This document shows positions 10,347 through 22,979 of a stretch of DNA of 64,000 nucleotides, piece by piece. The translations under genes were made by a program, and so were the position numbers. The notes below the pieces were generated by a model, which was not told the origin of the DNA, did no database searches, and saw only the letters and a program-made list of their open reading frames with translations. Numbering within the stretch: position 1 is the first letter of the stretch; the number at the start of each line of letters is the position of its first letter. The DNA comes from Coprinellus micaceus (taxonomy: Eukaryota > Basidiomycota > Agaricomycetes > Agaricales > Psathyrellaceae). The stretch lies in contig OX596336.1 of the NCBI GenBank assembly GCA_951394405.1, forward strand, positions 2,232,001-2,296,000, read 5' to 3'.

Positions 10347-11896
10347 TCATGAGGGGTGGTCAAGCGCTATTGCTTGCTCGGCATTTTTGGCGTTACTCCT
10401 TGTATTCTTCGCGGGGTTTCCCTGTGGTTCACCATGCGTCGGTGGGTATACAGAAAGCTTGGTAAAGTCCTTCGACGACGCTCGCCCAAGGGACTGCGTG
10501 CGCCCATCCTTGCTCGGGATCTGCATCACGGGCTCGGGCTCGAGCTGTTGGGTCCGTACGTAAGGGTTGTGAGGTTGCTGAGGGACGTATGACGAAGGTG
10601 GAGACGTCGAGAGGAGAGGGCGAGCCTGTGTTGGCCTGAGGGATGAGGTGTCCTTCGACCGACTTGCAGATAATAACGGTATCTCGTTGAAGAATTGCGG
10701 CCGTGGCGTTTGCATCGACCGCAACTCCAGATCGGAGTCTTCAATATGAGTAGAAGCTGTCCGCTTGTTCACGTCGTCCATCTCGTGCCCCGTCTCTTCG
10801 TCAGAACCCCCTCGAGACCGGGACCCTGGACGGTCACTGTAACTTGAGCTGACGCTTTCGAACGATAGCCTCGAGACTATTTCGTCCCTTGTCGAGGCAG
10901 CAATTGGAAAAGTGTTGAGAAGCGATGAAAGTGAGTTGGCGGGAGATGAACCTGTTCGCGTTCCTGCATTGGGTTTGAGATACGGGGCTCGTTGAGCGTT
11001 GAATTCGGTCTTGACAGGTGACGGGGTAGCAGCAGGAGTTTGCACCCGGCTGGGATTTGTCGAGGGCGGAAAAAATGAGAGCTGCGAAGCAGGCATCTTC
11101 CGTATGCGTGGATTGCTTACTTCAGAGGACGACCCTGCCGGTGAAGGGTGTGAAGAGGTCGGGCTTCGTATATCGAATGAGTGTGGTGAATACGCCTCAT
11201 CCAGGGTGGAGGGGGAGGACGGAGCTGACCGCTGAGGACCCGCCACAATGTATTCGTGTGCGCGTTTCGCTCGGTCGATGGGTATATAGAGGACTTTGCG
11301 TAGATGAATAGAGTCGCTGGCCCAGAGCTGATTTGCCCTTCGTAGTTCCGGTAATGGGATACCATATCTCAAAGATACCCCAGCGAGGGAGTCCTTGGAC
11401 GTAATCTACATCGCCAGTGAGCATTTCAATGGCCGCATGTGAGTCGGCCGCGCATATAAGGACTCGCCTCGTGGATGATAACCTCCTTCTCTTCCTCCTT
11501 GACAGAGGGCGAACGGTTTCCCGATTCTTCTGGCTCTTGCGACCGCGAACGGCGCATCACCCCCGTACTCTGGACGATGCGTGAAAGATGGGGCCGAGTG
11601 ATATCGAAGTCCTGGAAAGCGGCACTCCGCAGTGCGGCGGATTTCAGAGGATGGCCGCTGACCTCCTGGTCGGGTATATCGAGGTTGAACTCGGTCCTCG
11701 ACCTCGTGTGCCGCTTCCTGATAGCGCTGGACGAGCCATTTGAGGAGCCAAAGCTAGAGCGTCGTCGAGTAGTCGGCGTTGTCGCGTTTGGCAGGAAAGC
11801 AGAGCCAAAATACAGTCGGTTCTGCGGTGTTGGCTCGTCTGTTGGGTCATCGTCTTCGAAGGGGTTGAATGTAAGGTCGAGCTCTCGAGGATTCAT
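10347..11896 (-). CDS. LysM-domain protein without signal peptide
   Basis: Single LysM module in a long, low-complexity protein, resembling intracellular eukaryotic LysM proteins (LYSMD1/2 type) more than secreted chitin-binding effectors. Exons 11896-11468 and 11405-10347; 495 residues. Residues 1-143 are acidic then Ser/Arg-rich (start MNPRELDLTFNPFEDD). The LysM spans about 138-185 and crosses the splice junction: VIIHE joins ITSKDSLAGVSLRYGIP, then LPELRRANQLW and RKVLYIPID. The remaining 300 residues are Ser/Pro-rich and probably disordered. There is no hydrophobic N-terminus, so cytosolic or nuclear location is inferred; the ligand is unknown. The intron seems to be GC-AG (GAG/GCGAGT), the only donor that keeps the LysM frame. 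The C-terminus is uncertain, since another frame continues downstream (10363-10142). Confidence 0.8.
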
Positions 11897-14800
11897 CACA
11901 GGAGTACCTCCTGTCGCTGCACAAGCGCCCAAAGAGACTCGGAGTGTTGTGCTCACGTATACGTTGTCGTGTTCGTGGTCGTCGGTGATGTTTCGTGCAC
12001 ATTGAAAGCAACCCGATCTTTTGCCCCTGTCCTGCTGAGTCAGCTGATATACTATGTTTGGCCCGTATTTGGCCATATGGACGCGTTTACAGCGGTCCCT
12101 GCCAGATAAGGCTGGCGATATCATAACTTGACTCTGCAGAACTCGAACTGTCACTTGAGATGCAGCTTCGGATTTGTAATAAAAGATAAATGGCTTTATT
12201 GGACTCCAGTGGATCCGGGCGTTTATTTTCGGGGTTTCCGTCATGTTGAAGCCTCAATTCGGAGTCTTCTTATGAGTTCTGACTCCTGAGAGTGTATAGG
12301 ACGACGTCAGAGTACCCAATCTTTATGGGAAATTAATTAAGCGCTCCTATAGCCACCCCGCATAGCCTCAACGTGATTAGTGTCGACCCATGCCTCAACA
12401 CAAAACTTGCTCTGCCAGATGGAGAAGCCAGAATCCAAGCTCCAGCGCCTGGCCCCATCCTCCAGAGAGCCGCACGCCGACCGCACACATATAGTCATTT
12501 GGGTTGCTGAGGACGGCGCCTTCCTTGAATGAGCGGTGGATTGTATGGTCCCCACACGTGGTCACAGCTGGTGAGGGCGATTAATGGCCCAGGCTCGCAA
12601 GTTCCGCGCTATACCGCATGCCTAGCAGCGATTCTACGACTCACCGAGCTAAAGTTATAAGGCCGAATGTCATATAAAACGCATCTGGGTTGACCTTGAA
12701 AATCGCGATCGACTGTGATTATTCATTCAAAAACCCACACCGCCGTGACCTGCTCGATTGTTGGTTGAAGCGAACTCCCACAAACTGTAGACCGGCGGTT
12801 CGCTCTAGTCGGCGCGAATGGAGAACGCATCTTTGCACTCCCCAAGTCCCTGGCTCAAATGTCGATACATCTCTTCCTGCACTCGTGTCACAACCCGATC
12901 AATCTCACTCCAAGTATACCGCCACCGTCTCCCATTGTCAACTCCCTTGAACGCATCTGATCTCTACCCCATCATCCCAAAAGGGACCATTGGGATGTAT
13001 GTCATAGATCTCGGCTATACACCATACGCCTACCGCCTCCTAATCTTACTCGAACAAACGTTAACAATGTCGAATAGGGTAAGAGTTTAATTGGCGGCGC
13101 CGCCACCTGCGGTGCCACAGCTTTAAAAGGCGCTTTGCGTCACTTCTGAACTTTAAGGCGCAACGGGGATTGGTGAGATGCGTGACTCGCTAGGAGTAGT
13201 AGTAATGCGAGCACGGGACCGTGCTTAAGTCCAGTGATTGAGAGGGCCGCTGACGGTGGCACTGTAAGCAGTGTAACTTTACCGCCGCCGGGTCACGCTT
13301 TACTACCCGCCCAAAACGGTATTGTCTTTGAGAGGAATTGGGTGGAGGTCGATGTTCGGAGTTTTGTAAAGGTATTTTAGAGAAGATAGAAGGCTACGGG
13401 ATCGATTGATACTGCTATCTCGTTCGTCGCGAGAATGTACGAAGCCCCACCGGCTGACCCCCGCACTATAGGCGCCCAACGCCGATCACATCACCTCAAT
13501 TCCACCCCACTTCCTAATTGGGGTTTCGTAGACACATGCCCCTGCACCGTCGGTCTTCCACCCAAAAGGGGTCTTGCAACTTCCATCATACTACAGATAA
13601 GAACTATATATCTATTGTCCCTGCTGACCTTCTCAGAAACCCACAATCAAGCTCTTTTTGACTGATTCCATCGGACCCGTTCATAAGGCCTGTTACCACC
13701 TATGGTCGTTAGTTGTATTGTAGCGTTGCAAATCCAGAGGGAACCAACTCCTTGGAGCTCCTGTCACCTAACTGCAATGTGAACGAAGCTGCCGCGCGTC
13801 ACAGAAGAACTGACAAAGACTATGTATGCTGACTGAGCAAGAGCAGCCGGGTCACGGGCGTCTGTGCTGCTCTCACAGCAAGCTGGTCAGTTGTCATCCC
13901 CTCCCACTCGCCTCGCGTGCGAAGGCATGTCTAGTCAATTAAATCCCTGACTGAACATGTCGTTCAAAGCTACTATCGCGCTAGCGTCTGTCAAAGCGAT
14001 ATCGCCCTAACGTCTTCCTCGCGTCGAGGTGCGACCGGTACCTTCTTTGACATATAGCGTATATCTACCCCGCAACGGACTGCCTACGAATTCTAGATCT
14101 CCATTTTTAAAAAGGGATCGATATCACCAACGTGTCTAAACCCAAGCAGAGGCTCCGATCTGCCATTATTCTGCCATACCAGTCATACCGCGATGCTTCT
14201 CGCAAAGGCCGCCCAAAAGCCACTTCGCCTCGGCCAACCCAATGCAAGGAGGAAAACAACAAAATCGGAGCACTGGTCCGCTCTCCGAGTGGGCCTGGCT
14301 TCGGGCGCGGCCAGGGGGAGGGGGCCCGTTGTGATCTTCCAGCAGACCCTCGTCCCAGGATTGTGGTGCTTCATGTGCTGCGTCCGTTCACTCGGGAGAA
14401 TCGAACTGATATTTCCGCGAATAGCAAGGAGGGTACGGTCCTCGCACAAATAAGATGCAGGGTCCGAAACCCCGCAAGGCCATCCGAGACTCCGAGTTGC
14501 CTGTTTTCGGGGGGGAAGTGTACCGCGAGGCACCTTTCAGCAGCCCAAAGGTGGGGCGAGCGCGACCCAGAATGTGTCGATCATAATATGTGTGGGCCAC
14601 GAGGGGGCCCTTCTGCGCCGCTACCCCAATTGCGTAGCTTCATTTACTTTCAACCGATATCACACTGTCAATCAATATGAGAGTGAACTCTGGCGGTAAG
14701 TGAAGGTGAAATGAGGAGGAGAGGGACCGAGCCGACGGCGAACGGGTTCCCGCGAACATGGGGCGGCTTGGGATATGCTAGTACTTATTTCGGAATCAAG

Positions 14801-15548
14801 GGGTCGAGGAGGGTCTACCTCTTCTGCCCAGTGTCTTCCCGTTGGCCCTGAAAGGCTTTCGACCGCTCCCTGCGTCAACGGGTCAAAGGCCTGTCCAATT
14901 ACCGCAGCAGGAGGTCGACTAGCCATCGATAACCTTTCAAGTGCTGGAGGTACGGTTCACCTGCCCGGCCGCTCTCTGCGATCGGCGCTAATCATAAAGG
15001 CTGTTGAAAGTTGGTACAGAGGGTGAGTAAGCCTTCACAATGGCCCACTGCAGGCTGGGATCAAGGGGCTTCGGCCGTCGATGCGGGTATCCCGATGCCA
15101 TGAGACGTGGAGCGCAGAGAATGGAGGGCAAGGCGGGTGCGCTTGCAAGGATGTGAGGTTTTTCCGATAATCGTAAACGGGAGATAATGTCAGGGGCCAA
15201 AAGGGCCAAGGGTTGGACCACGTACAGATACAACTATTGATACAGTAATGAAGAGAGGATAAATCGATGATGACTTGTGAGGTCCTAAACGTGAGCGTAC
15301 GTTGCCGGTGAGGAAAGGTTTTGGGTCAGGAAACTAAGGTCGCCATACAACATATGAAGCATAGTGTGTACTTACATCGTGGAAGAGGAAGGTGAGGGGG
15401 ACGGGCAGGTGTGGAAGGGGTGAAAGGCATAAAGATATCGTTTGCAAGGGTGGATTACCAAGGGTGGGGTTCGTACGTAAGAAAAGTGTCACACAGGAAG
15501 CCTTCCTCCACGAGAGAGCCGTCGCCGGATCGGACATGCGACGGTGAA
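11897..15548. other. 3.6 kb without a recognisable gene
   Basis: Between two minus-strand genes. Several open frames up to 182 codons (14132-14680, plus) have skewed composition and no domain. The stretch includes GC-rich patches near 13095-13120 and 14300-14330 and a GGGCC-type inverted motif near 14593-14615. No terminal repeats, reverse transcriptase or transposase motif was seen. The first kilobase should hold the LysM gene promoter. Confidence 0.5.
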
Positions 15549-16553
15549 TTACGCATTTTCATCGTCCCTGCGTCGCTTGCTTGAGCTTGATGAGGGAGCC
15601 ATGAGGGAGGCAGGGGGGTTGACGACGGGAGCTTGGGCGGCACCGGTGACACCAACGACAAGACCCTTCAGCCATCCGTTCTCCCTCCTGAGACCCTCGC
15701 ACTCGCGCTCGAGATCGCTAACCTTTTGCTCCAACTCCTTTGCCTTGGACTCCAACGCTGCCTCCCGCTCCTTCTTCTTCAGCCTGAAACGAGCGCTGGC
15801 GGCAGTGTTTCTCCGACGTTTGTCCTCAGCTGCAGAGGCGGAATTGACATGGACACCGGGGTCTGCTTCGGGGGACGCGGCAGCGGAGACGGAGGCCTTG
15901 CGGGTGCGTGCACGTTTCGCAGCAGGGGGCTCCTCAGAAACGGCTGAAGGCGAGGGGGACGAGGGTCGTGCCGCAGGGGTGGAATTGCGGAGATAGGAAG
16001 TGTTAGGCAGCTCTACGCTCTGGGCGGAAACCTGAGGCATCGCAGGGTGTGCGTAGGTGGGCACATGGTGGTGAGCCTGTGCCGCCGCCGAGTGGTAGGC
16101 CAGGAGTTGGGCCAGCGACGGTGAGATGGGGTGCGGCTGGGGCTGCGCAGCAGGGATTGAGAACGGGTCGATCCCGAAGCCCGCGAGGAAAGAGGTGACA
16201 TCGAAGGGAGGGGGCACAGAGGCCTGGTGGGTGCGGGCAGCTGAGTCATGGTGGTTGTTGCCGAGGTTAATACCAGTGACTACGTTGATATGGCCATCGT
16301 GGACGGCCTTTTCAGTGGTCACTGGGGATCTGGCAGCCTCATCCTCCTCCTCATCCTGCACGGATTTCCTGGAGTACTTGTCGTCGGGGCCGGGGCGGGT
16401 GTTCAAGGGCTCATCGGACTCGAAGGTGAGGTTGGTCCAGAGGTCGAGCTGCGCAGAGAGATCTGGGTATGGTTGGCCCGAGAGTAGATCGTGCGAGTCT
16501 GTCTGGATCTGTGGGTGGACGATGTTGAGGCCTTGGATATTTGTCGGGGCCAT
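15549..16553 (-). CDS. bZIP transcription factor (CYS3/zip1-like)
   Basis: Single-exon nuclear factor of 334 residues. The basic region at about 245-264 reads RRRNTAASARFRLKKKER, the Asn-x2-Ala-x2-Ala-x-Arg bZIP DNA contact. It is followed by a zipper with Leu every seventh residue (LESKAKEL, then EQKVSDL, then ERECEGL, then RRENGWL). The N-terminal half has conserved-looking blocks (GLNIVHPQ, LDLWTNLTFESDEP, SFLAGFGIDPFSIP) seen in Agaricomycete homologues, and a Pro/Gln/His-rich middle. The NTAASARFR signature groups with CYS3/Met4-type regulators of sulfur metabolism, so that role is inferred. The Met at 16553 was preferred for context and N-terminal fit; upstream in-frame Mets exist at 16625 and 16691. 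A TATAA-type box lies at about 16624-16632 on the coding strand, 70 bp upstream. Confidence 0.9.
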   Translation of the reverse strand: MAPTNIQGLNIVHPQIQTDSHDLLSGQPYPDLSAQLDLWTNLTFESDEPLNTRPGPDDKYSRKSVQDEEEDEAARSPVTTEKAVHDGHINVVTGINLGNNHHDSAARTHQASVPPPFDVTSFLAGFGIDPFSIPAAQPQPHPISPSLAQLLAYHSAAAQAHHHVPTYAHPAMPQVSAQSVELPNTSYLRNSTPAARPSSPSPSAVSEEPPAAKRARTRKASVSAAASPEADPGVHVNSASAAEDKRRRNTAASARFRLKKKEREAALESKAKELEQKVSDLERECEGLRRENGWLKGLVVGVTGAAQAPVVNPPASLMAPSSSSSKRRRDDENA

Positions 16554-19500
16554 TGCTGCCTCCGTCGCTGAGGGCGGTCTTGAAGTGGTGGAGGAGGGAA
16601 AAAGATGAAATGCACAGGGGGCCATTATAAAAGGCGTGTTTCGGCTAATCGGCACACACTTCTCCCCCCGGTCCGGCCCTATCCCTGCCATTCACAATTG
16701 TCCCTTCACATAACTCAGGACCAGCGAAGCCTCTCAGACCGCCGGCAGCCTCTGTCTCACTCCTCACTACTCTCAATAATCTTCCCTATTGCCCAAAACT
16801 GACTCGCAAATGAGCTCTCAATTCTCTGTGCATATTTCCATGGCGAGCGATAAGATCAAAACAACAGCCGAGTCCCCACATGACGCACCACTCCAGCCTT
16901 GCTCTCCTCGGAATGCCCGCTCTCACAACCGTTACAGCTGTCTCTATAAGGACAGGTCAAGGTCGGTGGCACTGCGCTGCCTATTGTCCATACCGCCGCG
17001 CCCTCAGTCAGACCAGGCTTGGCGTCCCGACGCATTCGTATCCTCCTCCGTCGCATCGTTCGAAAAAAACCCAAAAACTCGACCCGACTCGTTATCTTGA
17101 CTCTCCAGCAAAGGTCGAACAGTGCGACAAGGTTCTCAGCACAGCGCAACGGCAGGACAAACCTTGAGCTGCGTTGAGCAGAAGGCGCCGTGATCTGGTA
17201 TTGGAACGAAGGCCATTTGATGGTCCCTTTAAGATATGTCGCAATCTGTCAGGTCAATGGCACAATGCAGTCACGGGTGGGATTAGAATTTGAATAACTG
17301 GGCTGCAGCCTACGCCAGGCCCTGTATGGGCACGTTGTACCATTCAGAAAGGACCACTTCGCGGGTACGAATCCGAGCATGGACGGATGGCTGCCTGAAG
17401 CAGCGAAGGCCAGCCCAGGGGGGGTGGGCATAGAGAGTCAGACCGTGCATACCATCATTTTCTGTGCCTTCCTCGCTGGAAGGCTGCGATGGTATCTGCC
17501 TCCGTTGTTACGCCAGGGAGCCGGCCGCTGCATAGAGGCGCCGCGACGCGTTCGAACGAAGCCCAGGAAGCACGGGGTGGGTTCCCGACCAAGTAAAGTA
17601 AATCGGTGAGCCGAGTCAGATATTATAGACGCGCGGTATAGACTTATGTGAATGGGAAAGAGACGCGCGGAGGAACTCGAGGGTAAACGAAGTCTGTATA
17701 CTTCGATACCCCCCTCGAGGCTGACTCACCTGATTCCGCGGACACATGGACGTCCACAAACGGGACGAACGGGACGGGCATAGAGGGTTGCAGAAGAACC
17801 TCACGAGAGCCTCCCTACGTGCACCTCTCGCGGTATATGTGATTTTGGTCGAATACCGGGCACCGTCCTGACAACCCATCTCGCTCGATTTAAATGGATC
17901 AGAATTCACCCCACTTCCCTGACGGTCTGCGCAAGAACCGCGAATATCCCTCTTTGCAGACATCACACGGTCTTGGCTTTGATGTGCGAGATGTGGACGG
18001 TTATGCCAACTAGGACAGGCATTTCCAGGGTTCGACAGCCGTTACACAAGGTACAGTCTTCCGCCCAAACAAGGACCCAAGAATCATCCAAACTGAAGAA
18101 ATCACATCCCCACATTCCACTTTACGACATCCATCGGAAGCCGATAAGGGTAAATGGTATGGTACCACACCCCTACTATCAGGTTAGGGAATCGCATTGA
18201 ATTGAAATGGGCGGGGAACTCACCAGTCACCAAAAGGAAGTCTTTATCGACTTATTCATCCCTGCACGTGCAGATGGCTCTGTGACAGCTGGACATGTCC
18301 AAGCAGCCAGCCAATACCATCCATGCGATTCCCCACTTCCTGCGGCCGACCTGGAAGTACCAAACGTCACCGCCATCGGGGACTTTTGTGGTCACCCTAG
18401 GCGCCAGGGCAAGCAGCTCCGCTTCGACGTCAACACAAATTCACACCCGCGGCAGAGGTTGGTCGTGAGTAGGCCGAAGCTAGCTGACCGACATCACACA
18501 CCAAGATTAAGAGTTTGTCAAGCTGAGCCGCGAAACCTAAAGCCACGAAGCCTGATAAGGACCCGCCGGTATGTTGGTAAAGATCCCCAGTGTAAACCCG
18601 TGGGTAAGTGAGATACAGCTCATGATGTCAAAATCGGAATTTAATCTGGGGGTGTCACGATTCAGATACTCCATGACATTTTGGAATTGAATAGCGTGGA
18701 AGGACATAAATCCAAGTGCAGTGGTTGGTTGTACCACCTCCCTGGCACAAGACCAGAGTCAGAGCGAGTCAGGCTATCCAGAGCTATCCGTCATTGCCAC
18801 TGAATGGCTTGAACCATTCGAGCAAGGCACAGTCTCGGTTCTAGGGGAACGCGACGATACCAACGGGTCTATGTCCATAATCTGTCAAGGAAACTTAATT
18901 TAGCGTCCACAGAGAAGGTGGTGTGGGGTCGGCGACGATATGTCGAAAATATCATTGACACTTACGGTATGTCCTATCTATGACTGCCTGGATAACGAGA
19001 ACCCGCCATGGTGAGTATGGGGAAATGTCTCGCGATCGCGCCCAAGAGACGCGCAGCCGATGGGTAGCCGGGTCGTTCGCCCATGGAGTACTTAGCAAGT
19101 GCTACTTTGAGATAGCGACATGCCTACCAAGCAACGCGCACATGCAGCCAAGTGACCGAGCCCGAGTAAGAGAACGAGCGAGAGGGAGCGAGAAGTCGTC
19201 CATGTGCAACATTACCAGGGATGGGTGAAACCGCAACTGCTGTGTATACGGATGACAGATGGGTGGGGGTTGGGAGACGACAGGTTACCGAGTCGGAAGA
19301 CATAGAAAACACGGAGATTGTGTATCTCCACCCTCCATTGGCGGTGGTGGTGCCGAGTCTAGCGGCGCGGGCAACACATACGAGATCAATGGACATGGTG
19401 GCACCGTTGCAAGAGTCCAGGTCCACATAGAAGTGAGCCCAGCCAAGAGTGTTCCGTTGTGAACTTGGTGCTGATGCTCGAGGGTCGAACAAATGGAATC

Positions 19501-20284
19501 AAGGGAGATGAGCCGCGAGTTGGTTCACCGAGGGTTCAAAACGCCGAGTAACGGTTGTTGGGTGCCGAAAAAGCCCGTTTTTTGCGCACACGAGCAGGTC
19601 AGGGAGCGTCACGTTCGTCGATTATGAACCCCTCTGCCCAGGGCGGAAGAAGTGTCAGACAGAGGAACGTTTTGCTCCTCGTGCGCGATTGGATCTCAAC
19701 TTCGTATTTGGCCGACGGTCGGTAGGAACAATTGAAAGCAGGAATCGGAAGTCAGTTTCCAACACTCTTTTAGAAATTAAATGATATGACAGCGTAACGC
19801 ACCTGCGCATCACCCACCCCCAGTCGTCTGAACTTTCCAGCGGAACCTCGTCTTTCCTGTTTCCGAACTGAATCGTAGCTACCCTGAGCGGCAGACGCTA
19901 GCCAGGGTACATGTCTACGTGCGATCTGATTGACCCTTCCCGCCCAAGATGTGATATGGAGTGCGAATGGCCAGACCGAACCTGAACATCAACGCGCGCC
20001 AACGCGCGACGAGTCCAGAGATGCCAATAGCAGGAAACAAGGTGATTTGAAGCTGGCGGGGATTCTCCTGCGTTGCATTTATATACGCGTCGTAGACCGA
20101 GTGCAATGTCGCCACCTTTACAATGCGCCGCCGCCAGCGATGCGTGGCGATTCGTTCCAAGAGAGCGCTTCGTTATTACCTCACCCCTTCTGGACAAGAC
20201 AGTTGTAGGAACCGGCTTAGTCAGGGTCTGATGGGTCGACGTCAGAGAACTCTGTTCACTTCGGTCTCTTGCTGTTTGACCACC
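16554..20284. other. 3.7 kb divergent intergenic region, no gene seen
   Basis: Longest gap in the window, between the bZIP gene (minus) and Cwc24 (plus). Both promoters lie at its ends. Open frames up to 134 codons (for example 18207-18611) have no family resemblance and no plausible splicing partners. No tRNA, terminal repeat or transposon protein motif recognised. Confidence 0.5.
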
Positions 20285-21438
20285 ATGGCGTCCGCTTCCA
20301 CAGAAAATGTACCCTTTTTCAAGAAAAAGAAAGGCACACGACCTGCTACTGCTAGGAGGCGCTCTGCATCACCAGATCACACCAGTTCAATACCGGGTTC
20401 CTCTACTCTCAAGTCAACTGTCGTGTTACCAAACAAGAAAACGGCTTCCAATCTCCTTTCTGCGGGAACGAAGCGCACCACATCACAACGGGATGAATTG
20501 GACGAGTCTGTAAAGGACGGTCCCGACGTGAAGTGGACAGCAGAGGGCTCTCACGTCAACCAGGCGCTCGACATCCTGGCGGGAGATGAAGCTGAGGAGC
20601 TGTTGGCGAAACGACGGCGGAAAGAGAGGCTAGACGCTGGCGAGGTCGATGAGCCTGCGCCAGATGATGGCCAGTACCACGGAAAATCTGCATATCGCAC
20701 ACATATCAAGAGGACGACCGAGACTCCCAAGGCCATGCGCGTGGGTCCTCAGAGGAGCGCCAATACAATCAGGACGGTGACGATTGTTGACTATCAACCT
20801 GATGTGTGCAAGGACTACAAAGGTACGTATCCTCGTGACGATTCCTGGTCTTCCGGAGCTCTTATCTTCGTTTCTAACGCGTCTGTTTAGAAACTGGCTA
20901 TTGCGGATTTGGAGATACCTGCAAATTCCTCCACGATCGCGGAACTTGTGAGTGTTCTCTCCTTCCTAGCCATATGTTGTTGTATCCTGAACGTGAGATG
21001 TTTCTCCCCTTGCTTTGGTTAGATCTTGCCGGTTGGCAGTTGGATAAGCTCGCGGAAAGTCAAAATAATCGAGTTAATGACGACGACGACGACTCAGGAT
21101 CCGACTCAAGTGACGAGGAGGACGTCCCATTTGCCTGCCTCATTTGTCGCAAGCCATACACAGAACCGGTGGTGACCCGGTGCGGTCATTATTTTTGTTC
21201 GGCTTGCGCTATCAAGCGTTTTGCGAAGACCCCGAAATGCCTCGCATGTGGAGCTCCGACCGGGGGCATCTTCAATCGCGCCGACAAGATCATAGAGAAG
21301 ATGAACAAGAAAAGGCAGGAGCAGGAAGACCGGGAAGCAGAAGGGAGTGAAGGGGACTCCAGTCACATCCGAATCGAGGGTCTAAACGAAAACCGCAAGG
21401 AGAACGGTCAGGAGGACGATTCCGATACATCCGACTAA
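20285..21438 (+). CDS. CWC24: Pre-mRNA splicing factor Cwc24 (RNF113 type)
   Basis: Spliceosome-associated protein with a CCCH zinc finger and a RING finger, homologous to yeast Cwc24 and human RNF113A, acting in the nucleus around the first catalytic step. It is 336 residues from exons 20285-20822, 20891-20947, 21023-21438. The N-terminal 150 residues are charged with family text around KGPDVKW-like (DGPDVKWTAEGSH) and TIVDYQPDVCKDYK. The CCCH finger is split over two introns: C in DVCKDYKETGYC, then GFGDTCKFLHDRG. LAGWQLDKLAE links to an acidic run and the RING (CLICRKPYTEPVVTRCGHYF, then CSAC, then CLACGAPTGGIF). The start ATG lies in CACCATGGCG. All diagnostic Cys/His are present. Confidence 0.95.
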
Positions 21439-22979
21439 AGTGCTTCTCCCTGGTATCGTATATTTATTTCCGTTTGATATACCGTATGTGTCGTCCAATG
21501 CTCATTCGCACATTTCACCCTACCCATAGATATGAATCCAGATTCTGAACGAGCGTCTGATGTGATATGCTCGGTGGAGCTATTTCCACATAGATTCCAT
21601 GTCCAAATTTCGTCTTCCTACACCAGGTCTATACCGCCCCAAACAACGGGTCGGTTGACATGACATGACAGAATCCTCGAGGGACCGTGGCAGGCACCGT
21701 CCCAGGAATTGGTTCCCAGCATCAGGCTTGCGCAAGCCACCTTCACCCGTGGCCGACGCTCGTGAATGATACTCGGTGGCTCGTTGGAAGCTGTCATGCT
21801 CGAAACAATGATATTGGGGAATACCACAATGGTGGGCAGGGACACTAGGCAGTGCTTGATGGGCTTCAGATTTTGCACGCCCTCGCATGCGAGAACGAGG
21901 AGGCTTACAGATTGTCTTCGACGGTGCAGGTGACCATCCAAGTCCTCACGTGTTGTCATCCGTAATGTCATTTTTTCCCTTGCCTATCAGTTGAGATCCT
22001 CCTCGAAATCACTATTAGCTGAATTGAGATTAGTGGGTTGGGAGCAATACAATGCAGGGTCGTAAACTTATTCAGGGAGAGGTCATACGATCATCGTCCA
22101 TTTGGGCTTTCTCTCATGTCGTGTTTGCACATGTCGAGAATGGGCCCTTCCCTGCAACGTACACTCGTGTTACTTTCGGAGCTGCCTCCCACAGCCTCTC
22201 GCAGTCCAGCGCATGGTTACAAGATTTCTATGTTGAGATGAATGACTTTCCCTTCGGTGCAATCGCAAATTTTGTGGTCGTGATAATCGCGAGGGACCCG
22301 GAACCAAACCCCAGATGAACGAACTCAAATCTCGAGGAAATCAGACTCGCCTATCAAGCTTTCCGCACCGCTCGGAGGTCGATCGACAAATGGCAAGAGG
22401 AATGGGAAGGACAAGATTCTCAGGAGATTGCAAATGATATCATCGTCGCGTATTTCGCTTGAACACCAGGCGGATAGGGCATAAACAACAAATCGTATTA
22501 AGGAGGTACATGGTTATGGAGAGGGCGATACTAAGTGAGCGAGTTCCAACCGAGGAGAGAATTTTAATGACGCCTAGAGGCCGTAAACGTTCTTCGGCCG
22601 TCGAATAGGCATGGGGCACGTATGAAAGGAGGGCGGACAACAAGCCGAGAGCCCTGCTTGCACATGTCCATACGCTGAGGTGACGTCGAGGTGAGAACGG
22701 CAGACATCTAGGGCCACCTGCTCTAGGTAGATCCAGATGCGGCTGCAGACAAGATATTACACAAGATACCCAGAGGATGTTACTTTTGAGATGGGAGCAC
22801 GAGCCATTGTTGAAGGAAGAGTACCGGCTCTGTGGTCGCGGCCACGAATGGATATCCAGTGACAAGAGACACGCGTGACGACGAGCAATGTTACCTGAAG
22901 GGTTACGGGCGATAAGAAGTAAGCAACATTCTGCATCAGAAGACAAAAGGTAGCCCTCACCGAATACGGGACCGCGTTC
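21439..22979. other. Convergent intergenic region, 1.5 kb
   Basis: Between the stops of Cwc24 and the C2H2 gene, so it need not contain a promoter; a missed gene is possible. Minus-strand frames at 21971-21618 and 22946-22440 (118 and 168 codons) show no domain and no convincing splice extension. Confidence 0.45.

Noticed and set aside
14132..14680. 182-codon plus frame with overlapping minus frames
   Set aside because: No domain, Arg/Pro-rich biased composition, overlapping frames on the other strand and no splice-supported extension.
15544..16608. Plus-strand frames of 100-160 codons opposite the bZIP gene
   Set aside because: They mirror the intronless bZIP coding sequence; the bZIP motif is decisive for the minus strand.
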